The position numbers and the translations under genes are program-made. Shown here piece by piece: positions 57,361 to 64,000 of a stretch of 64,000 nt of DNA; positions within the stretch are counted from its first letter, which is position 1, and the number at the start of each line of letters is the position of its first letter. Origin of the DNA: Zhengitettix transpicula (taxonomy: Eukaryota; Arthropoda; Insecta; Orthoptera; Tetrigidae); assembly GCA_037074705.1 (NCBI GenBank), contig CM073596.1:22232001-22296000 (forward strand), read 5' to 3'. The notes beneath the pieces are model-generated. The model made no database searches. It saw nothing but the letters and a program-made list of their open reading frames with translations, and was not told where the DNA came from.

Positions 57361-58144
57361 CACAGTTGGATTTTATTATTGTACTGGGTGTTAAGAAGCG
57401 AGGAGGATGTTACAAATAATGCAGTAAGTTTTTCGTAAGTAAATTAATTGTTGTCGAGTGTAATATTCTTTTTTTTTTTAGTTCTAGATCTTTAAAATAA
57501 CTGTATTGTAAACTTAAAATGAAATATTTACGTCTGATTGAAAATAATTCATTGTGTTGTAAACGTATTGAAACCTTATCCCCATCATTACACCTGAATA
57601 TTTCTTGTTATCTGGAATACCCGAATTAAGACACTTTCAATGGGCAGTTAACTTTGGTAAATAGTCACTTTTAATATATTTAGAATAATAATGAGAATCC
57701 AGATTACACAAATATCAATATTTGAAAGAAGTCCATTGAGGGGGTTGATTTAGTAATAAAAAATTCAATGACTGTTGTTTATTTTTCATCAAACCTAGCA
57801 ATTAATTACAAAAAACTGTGGGTATTTACAGCTAATGACATTAGATCTCATTGAATGTTTTTGCTATGTAATTATGATATTATCATTTAAAAAGAATTTG
57901 ATAATGATTATAAATGTTAAGTTTAATAAGCGTTGAATAAAATTTTACAAAACTGAAACTTTTCTTTTTCATTCAATTTAAGTAACTTTCATAATCTCCT
58001 AAGAATGTGGCTGCACTGAAGAATTATAAACGTTAGTTTATTCATGTTTGCTGTCTTTTTTTTAGATTCCATTTTTTGAGCACAGAATTAGATTTCCTAC
58101 TTCAATGGTGGAAGTGGCATCACTGCATCATAACTTGTATTCAG
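57361..58144 (+). other. Candidate first exons of a divergent gene
   Basis: A possible exon ending at 57423 has donor GTAAGT; a second, 58066-58144, sits between a TTTTTTTTTAG acceptor and a GTAAGT donor. The second contains ATG at 58105, reading MVEVASLHHNLYS to the splice site. The protein is not recognised, no further exon is visible, and short open splice-flanked stretches arise by chance in AT-rich DNA. Confidence 0.22.
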
Positions 58145-58344
58145 GTAAGTTTAGTATTGTATTAAAACTATAAATTGGCAATAGCCTGGTGTAATTTTTA
58201 CATATATCTCAGTAATTAAAAGAGCTTTGTGAAACTAGTGTCTCCTAAGTTTATTAGAATATTCATAGCTTCATGTATGTAAAATTTCATGGTAATAGGC
58301 CGTTTCTAAAACCTACTTTTGCTATGGGGAAGCCAAGCCATAAA

Positions 58345-58445
58345 ATTAAAGGATTAAAGCATCAGGATGGAAAAGTGACAACCAGTCTAGGAATTCAACC
58401 CAGGATTTACTGGGCGGAAGCTCTACCATCAGAGCTATCCCTTTC
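58345..58445 (-). repeat. tRNA-derived SINE head
   Basis: Minus strand: TAGCTCTGATGGTAGAGC (58437-58420) fits a polymerase III A box and GGGTTGAATTC (58401-58391) a B box. Beyond the tRNA-like part come CCATCCTGAT and AATCCTTTAA, also found after the SINE at 6.9 kb, so both probably belong to one family. The structure is too degenerate for a functional tRNA. Confidence 0.6.
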
Positions 58446-58503
58446 GAAGCCAGATTTGATGCAAAATTCTTTCATTAGACGTGATACAGGCTCACCTACA
58501 AGA

Positions 58504-58564
58504 CCATGGTTAAATTGAATTAAAGTATTATCCATCCTGATACTTTCATTCAATTTAACCATGG
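58504..58564. repeat. 25-bp-arm hairpin
   Basis: CCATGGTTAAATTGAATTAAA and so on at 58504-58528 pairs with 58540-58564 with one mismatch across an 11-nt loop. It sits between the LINE relic and the SINE. Confidence 0.8.
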
Positions 58565-58619
58565 CCTTTATGGCTTGAGCTTGTAGAAGCTTCCTCTCTA
58601 TTCTTGAATTAAAGGATTA

Positions 58620-58815
58620 CATGGCAGTCAAAAAAAGCCTGTTGTTAAGTACTATAATATTCTAGGGAGAAGCCTCCTCCACCAATTTTGCAGGTAAACT
58701 ATTCCAATCCCTAATGCTTCTGGTGAATTCTTCTTCTGACTTCTTTCCAATGCAAATTCATGTTTGGTCCTATATGGGTCCCAATGCACTGATCAATACT
58801 CTAGCATAGGGCTGT
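58620..58815 (-). pseudogene. LINE reverse-transcriptase C-terminal relic
   Basis: Minus-strand translation gives MLEY, stop, SVHWDPYRTKHEFALERSQ, like the LEYASVVWDP segment near the end of CR1/L2/Jockey-type ORF2 proteins. After a frameshift comes FTRSIRDWNSLPAKLVEEAS, the common RVxxxWNSLPxxVVxA segment. Two stops and one shift are visible. Only the last 60 or so codons remain. Confidence 0.6.
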
Positions 58816-60008
58816 AATATTTACATTACTGGGTGTATGATTATGGGTGGGTTTTCTATTTGGTAAATAAATAAAAAAGAATTTAATTACTTAAAAATAT
58901 AATTTATATAAAAAATGGAAATATTCAATTAATAATAACAACAACTTCCTTTTTCTCTCAGAGTTCTTAAGAATATCATGGTGTGAACCACAACATGGCA
59001 AATTTAATTTAATCAACATCTGAGGATTAGCATTACAATACTTGAAAGTAAAAAGTATTAATGATTCCGTGCCGGCTGATGTCTTATTTGTTGTGGTGAC
59101 TGGTGATGTGCAGTCTTAGGTTGCCCTGAATTGGGTGTCGTAGACTTCTGATGAGGTTGTTGAGTCTATCAATGATCAGTGTTTGACAGAATGATGTGTC
59201 AACTTAACACTGGATCATTTAATGCTCTGTTTGTGATCTGGACTTAACTTCCTTGATTGTGGCAGGTCAGAACTTCCAACTGACTGTCCATACTCTTCCC
59301 TGCTTTCCTCTGATTTTTACTCCTGAGGAGTCAAAATTCCCAAGTTGGCCTATAGCTGCCAACTTTGTTTGAATTTCATTGGTTTGCCTCAGCCAAGATG
59401 GTAGCCAATGAAATCCATTGTATTTCCCTGTAAAGGAAATTCTTCTAGATGGCTGAAATTTTGGTGTCCCATCTGCAAAACAGATGTTTCTGGGCTTTGA
59501 TTTGTTAAGCCTAATAATTTCAATCATCAATTGAAACTGTCAGTCACCTTTCTTAACTTCTACTTGTCATAAGGTTCATTATATTGATCTTTCTTTGTCC
59601 CAAAAGGGACACAGGGCACCTTGGACCAAACAAACATCTTCCGCCTTCAGAAAAATAAGTTCCTTTACTTTATCATTCATTACAGGGCAAACTAACGATT
59701 AATACATCATTAGTTTAACCTCCCTTGTAGTACTTTTCTTTAACACTCTATTTACGAAGAGTTAAGATCACCATCCCTTTCTTGTTATTTTCATTATGTA
59801 ATCACCCCAGTATAAAATTTTAGTAACTGTTATTCCCAAATATTTTCAGATTTTATCCTCCTTTATTTCATCATGTCATAATCTGATTTTTGTGGATAGA
59901 ATGTTCCTATTTTATGTAAATGAAACTGGCTTGCTCTTGGAGAAATTAATTTTCATAAATTTTGTAATGTAGGAAGTTGTGTCGCTCTAGGCTCTTCTTA
60001 GCACTTGA
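58816..60008. other. Unrecognised intergenic stretch
   Basis: Base composition is more even than its surroundings. A minus-strand frame at 59267-59530 (87 codons) has no recognisable domain. The mixture of decayed elements on both sides suggests more unrecognised mobile DNA. Confidence 0.4.
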
Positions 60009-60135
60009 AGAAAGGGACAAAGATACCAGAAACTATGTGTGATATTTGTATTATCACATATTTTGTCTGTATTTGTCTACCTTTCTTATTATTAATTTTC
60101 AATCAGACATGAATTTTTTCATTTGTAATGAACCC
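60009..60135 (+). repeat. Penelope-linked repeat copy A, inverted relative to copy B
   Basis: Shares AAGAAAGGGACAA, the CCAGAAAC core, TATTTTGTCTGTATTTG and CTTTCTTATTATTAATTTTC with copy B. The CUGANGA position reads CTTGAAGAA, so the core is more decayed. Similarity extends weakly upstream to about 59992. Confidence 0.6.
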
Positions 60136-60532
60136 ATAAAAATTTTTAAACAGTCTCAATCAATAATTTTAGAACTCCGATACTAATTTTTTAAATTAAT
60201 TTTGTACACGGAGCTTTCGGCTGATAGTTAAGCCATAATCATATAAAAAAAGTAAAACTTTATAAAATATATACAATTTACAAAATCCCATAATTATATA
60301 ATTTGCCTGTTATGTATTCATTTATTCATTTTGTGTGGATTATTATTTGGAATTAATACATTTTACAAAATTCCTTGCAAGTATTATTATAGTAATGCAG
60401 ACTCCATACTGAATAAAATATGCCATTTTAATTCTTAATTATTACATTATGTTCATATTACTTAAGAACATATTAATTGGTGACAAGGATAAAAGCATTT
60501 AATATATTTTTAATTTCATACAATTCTGAAAT

Positions 60533-60665
60533 GAAAAAAAATTATGTCCGCTTGAAAATTAATAATAAGAAAGAGCCAAATACAGACAAAATAGGGGATA
60601 ATATAAATACCACACAATGTTTCTGGGATCCTTGTCCCTTTCTTGAGGTGCTGAGATCAGCCTAC
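60533..60665 (-). repeat. Penelope-linked repeat copy B with hammerhead-like core
   Basis: Lies about 115 bp downstream of the endonuclease stop in the same orientation. On the minus strand it reads a GTC, a perfect GCTGA/TCAGC hairpin, CTCAAGA, then GGGA/TCCC around a 6-nt loop, then GAAAC. That is the order GUC, stem I, CUGANGA (one core mismatch), stem II, GAAAC of a hammerhead ribozyme. It is about 85% identical to copy A at 60009-60135. Penelope-like elements are known to carry hammerhead motifs; activity of this copy is doubtful. Confidence 0.5.
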
Positions 60666-60780
60666 AGTGACATAACTGCACTCATCAGTTGACAAAACTT
60701 AAAAGCAATGAAAACACAATGAGAGCAGAATGGTTAGCCTAACAATGGGAAAGCAGAAGGTTTAGCGTAATAATAAGAGA

Positions 60781-61576
60781 TCATAGCAATTGTTGAGTTT
60801 CATAGTGTGTTTGTACATTAATTGCTGTGAAGTTTGATTTAATGTGAATCATCTCTGATATGAGTCTGGAATTGTACTTGGTGTCAATGTCTAAAATATT
60901 AGCATTTTGCCAATCAAATGTATGTTTCGAATTGATGATATGTTTGGAGACTACAGATTGTTTATTGTTGGGAAGTTTGATATTAGACATATGTTTCTTG
61001 ATACAGGTATTAAGGGAACGTTTTGATTGCCCTATGAAGCAGGAATTACAGCAAGAGATTTTGTAAACTAAACAATGTTTGTTGTAGGTGTGAATTGGGT
61101 CCTTGTGGTTATTAATCAAGTAGGAAAGAGTATTAGTAGATCTTTAAATGATGAATATTTTTGATATTCTTTAAAAATTTGGACGAATTCATAATGTACA
61201 AATTTGTAATAAGGGAGTACAAGAAAAAATTTGAATTGAGATTTTTTGTGATGAGTGACAGTAAGATATTGGACTTTGTTCAATCTAATGTTTATGTGTT
61301 TATTAATCATATTTAAAGGGTACTCATTAGAGATTAAAAGAGTTGCAGACAATATTTATGTTGTCTTGATGGAACTTGGAGTTAAAAAGAAATATAGTTC
61401 TGTCTACAAGATTGTACTTCATAGGTCTCGTTTGGTTTGGAGGGTGATAAAAAAGAAAAATGAGAACATGCATTGAATATGTAGGTTTTCTGAACCAATT
61501 GGTGAGAATGGAAGAATTGTGAATGGATACAGTGACATCAAGGAAATTAAGAGAATGGTTAAATTTGAGTTAATTG
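60781..61576 (-). pseudogene. Penelope-like element relic: RT C-terminal part and GIY-YIG endonuclease
   Basis: Minus-strand translation from about 61565 gives NHSLNFLDVTV and WFRKPTYSMH, matching the FLDV and YRKPT motifs at the end of Penelope-type reverse transcriptases. It is followed by KYNLVDRTIFLF and, after a stop, SNEYPLNMINKHI. The frame then shifts near 61117 into a GIY-YIG endonuclease domain: CLVYKISCCNSCFIGQSKRS, in which VYKI and FIGQ stand for GIY and YIG, then KKHMSNIKL and SKHIINSKHTFDW. The stop is at 60781. The upstream reverse transcriptase is missing beyond about 61576. At least one frameshift and several stops make it non-functional. Confidence 0.82.
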
Positions 61577-61640
61577 TAAGTTGGGATGATAATTATTATT
61601 TCTTTATTATTATTATTGTAAGTTGGGATGATAATTATCA
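61570..61640 (+). repeat. 41-bp tandem duplication at the Penelope relic edge
   Basis: ATTGTAAGTTGGGATGATAA starts near 61574 and again near 61615, separated by a TATTATTATT run. It marks the point where recognisable reverse transcriptase coding stops. Confidence 0.6.
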
Positions 61641-61788
61641 TATATTATTATTATTATTCATACAATTCTATTAATCTATGATGGAGAGAGGGATCAATCC
61701 ATAAAGAATCAACTAATAAAAAAGTAATTAGTTGCTGACATATTTTATCTTGTTTTTACAAATGGATTTTCTATTTATGTATGAATAT

Positions 61789-62631
61789 GGGAGTACGAAA
61801 TGATTTTTTTACAATTTTATTATTACTACTTTGGATTTTAGTGCGAATTTTGTTTATGAGGATATGCCGTTTTGGGCATTTTCAGAGGTTAGCGATAAGT
61901 TAAATAACTTTTTTGTTTATTGAGATATCAACTTGAAATGAAAACCATCATATTCACAATAAAAACATCTATATATCAAGAGTCTATTCAGTTGTTTACT
62001 AATTTTTTGTCAGCAATTGTTGTGTGTCTTACCGCTAAGGTGTCCGAGTCAATGTGTGTCGTACTTTATATTTTTACTCTTTTCCTTAATTAAAAAAAAA
62101 ATCTGTTCAAAGAACAATGATGAAATTTTGTGCGTTTATTACCAGGGAACTAGAAGGGCATTTTGTGAAACTCAGATATTTTGATTCAGTCCTTTATGGG
62201 ATGTACATGTTTGTAATTTGGCAATTTCGGACAAATTGTGATATTTGAAGACCCGTAAAACCTAAAGGAGGCATTTAAAATGTGTCAATGTGTTTTTTAA
62301 GTTTTGTCTTCTTTTATATTGTTAAGGGGATGAAACGTTAAAGTTGTGTTGTAATCCTTTATTAAGAAAAAAAATCCTAAATTCTCCATTTTTTCTAATT
62401 GGAACACATTTTTCTAGTGAAGTTTTAACATATTTTTGGTACCAACATGATTTATATATGGTTTTATTGAGAATAAGACGGTTTCTATTTAAAGCTGATC
62501 TCAATAAACAATAAAGTTATTTAACAATCACTAACCTCTGAAAATGCCAAAAAATACCCTCATAAACAAAATGCCTACTAAAATCCAAAGTAGTAATAAT
62601 AAAATTTAAAAAAAAGTTGTTTTGTACTCCC
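61789..62631. mobile_element. 843-bp element with terminal inverted repeats of about 140 bp
   Basis: The left arm 61789-61929 starts GGGAGTACGAAATG. The right arm 62497-62631 ends with the complement GTACTCCC. The arms share GGATTTTAGT, TTTTGTTTATGAGG, GGCATTTTCAGAGGTTAG and TTGTTTATTGAGAT, about 85% overall. The 570-bp interior has no recognisable transposase; an open frame there (62322-62504 minus) matches nothing I know. Long inverted ends without coding sequence suit a non-autonomous DNA transposon or foldback element. The superfamily and target duplication are unclear. Confidence 0.75.
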
Positions 62632-62689
62632 TGATACATATATAAACAGATAATGTACTATAAAAAATAAAATATGTCAGCAACACCCA

Positions 62690-64000
62690 TTGGTTGATTT
62701 CAAATGTATTAACCCAGAGATTATCCTGAAAAATTTGAGTCTAGCCATAATTTCAAACGGTTTTGTGATTGTATGGAAACATGCTTTCACATGGTGAAGA
62801 TTGAATAAGATGCAGACAAACGGGACAGATTCATCATGTGACTTTAACGTGAAGTATACGACACGTTACTGGATTTTTCTTGGCACAGATTCTTCTGCAA
62901 GTAAATCATTGGAATGTTTCATTAAAATTCTTTCAAAGTATTTTCAACCAACTCCACACATTCCAGCAGAGTGCTTCCACTGCACACAGCGAGTTCAAGG
63001 AGTCGGTGATACTGTTCAGGATTTTTCTAAGGCGTTAAATCAAATGACTAAGCAATGTGAATTTGGAAACTCGTGGGATGATCAACTTCGGGATCAATTT
63101 CTAGTAGGGGTATCAGTGTTAGATATAAGAATAAGATTATTTTTATTAAAAATTACAAGCAGCTTACTTTTAAATATATTTTTCGGGAAGCTCAAATGCT
63201 TAATAAAGCTGCTGTTCCTGTGCTTAACCAAATCAAATTGCTGGATTGTTGAACAAATCAATTAATAAATATTTGATACAGAATATCATCCTGGTCCTAC
63301 ATTTGAAGAAGTTTCTTCACATTTACGAGGTGATACAGTATTTTCAATGCATACAATCAATTAGATGATGAAAGCTCACAGCACATGTCCTTAATTACCC
63401 CTTGAGGATTATATTTTGTTAAACTATTAATTTATGGAATTAGTTCTGCTCATGTAATTTTTCAGAGAACAATGGATTTATTGTTTTCAAATATTCAATT
63501 GGCACAGCCTTTCTTTGATGATTTGTCAGTGACAGGATTAAACAGATTAGAATATCTTCAAAGGTTGGATCAAATTTAACATTTCTAGAGGATAAAAACC
63601 TCAGATTAAATAAAGATAAATTCAAATTCTTAATGTAATCAACTCCATTTCTAAGTTTTACTATTTATATATAAGGCATTACTCCTCAAGAAAATGAGAT
63701 AATTGTCATTCTAAATGTAGAGAAGCCAATTAATAATACTGCAGTAAAAAGCTTTCTTGGAATAATAAATTACTATGCTAAATTTCTACCTAATTTCCAA
63801 GCTAGGCTAGTTTGCCCTATTGTGAGCTAATAATCCCTTTGTGTTGAAAGAGGTTCAGAGTAAAATATTTTATGAGACTAAACAACTTCTACCTTTTTTG
63901 ATTCTGATAATTGATTAATTTTGTCAACTGATGCTTCTGAATATGGTATGGGAGCTGTAATCTCACACAAAATAGATGGGTTGAAAAGACAAATAAATTT
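62690..64000 (+). pseudogene. Ty3/gypsy-type retrotransposon relic, truncated by the window end
   Basis: A gag-like segment starts near 62730 and runs to about 63257. It contains FIKILSKYFQPTP, ECFHCTQRVQGVGDTV and LRDQFLVGVS, the usual gag landmarks, with in-frame stops near 62800-62840 and a frameshift near 63150. Reverse transcriptase pieces follow from about 63335: AYNQLDDESS, YGISSAHVIFQRTMD, and FFDDL where YLDD is expected, then LRLNKDKFKFL, AVKSFLGIINYYAKFLPN, and LSTDASEYGMGAVISH of RNase H near 63910-63975. Protease and part of the reverse transcriptase are missing between gag and about 63330. Numerous stops make it non-functional. The right end lies outside the window. Confidence 0.85.

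Noticed and set aside
58273..58518. 81-codon open frame
   Set aside because: It is the antisense of the SINE head and flanking hairpin.

Overview
This window is nuclear DNA of an intron-rich arthropod, most probably an insect. The evidence is two spliced protein genes with GT-AG introns and conserved metazoan products, an AT-rich background, and relics of copia, Ty3/gypsy, LINE, Penelope-like and tRNA-SINE elements. The intron density and repeat load would suit a large polyneopteran genome (stick insect, cockroach or termite type), but that placement is inference. There is no rRNA, confident tRNA gene, CRISPR array or bacterial operon.

Layout. Bases 1 to about 31,800 contain no gene I can support. 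They are AT-rich and broken every 1 to 3 kb by GC-richer islands of 150 to 600 bp carrying perfect palindromes and transcription-factor-like motifs. They also hold a three-copy dispersed repeat (about 2.6, 23.9 and 25.5 kb), SINE heads, microsatellites and small foldback sequences. From 31.8 to 33.3 kb lies an internally deleted LINE on the minus strand: ORF1 with one CCHC knuckle, the first codons of ORF2, then the ORF2 end and 3' tail. From 35 to 38 kb there are diverged tandem repeats. A copia element with 151/154-bp LTRs and a 5-bp target duplication (38,262-40,907) has lost protease and integrase and ends about 180 bp upstream of the likely transcription start of the first real gene.

Genes. 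A cytosolic ALDH1A-like aldehyde dehydrogenase runs on the plus strand (12 coding exons, 41,147-48,795, 488 aa, all catalytic residues present). A katanin p60 microtubule-severing AAA ATPase runs on the minus strand (11 coding exons, 56,103 down to 49,580, 529 aa). They are convergent, with 784 bp between stop codons. For both genes every inferred splice junction keeps frame, which supports the models. A weak candidate 5' exon pair of a divergent gene lies at about 57.36-58.14 kb.

From 56.5 kb to the end the window is repeat-dominated: a 265-bp near-palindrome upstream of katanin, a LINE C-terminal relic, a SINE, a Penelope-like element relic (RT end plus GIY-YIG endonuclease) flanked by two inverted copies of a hammerhead-ribozyme-like sequence, an 843-bp element with terminal inverted repeats of about 140 bp, and a decayed Ty3/gypsy element running off the window. 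The two host genes show no evident functional link. The most unusual content is the mobile DNA: deletion derivatives, foldbacks and ribozyme-like repeats.
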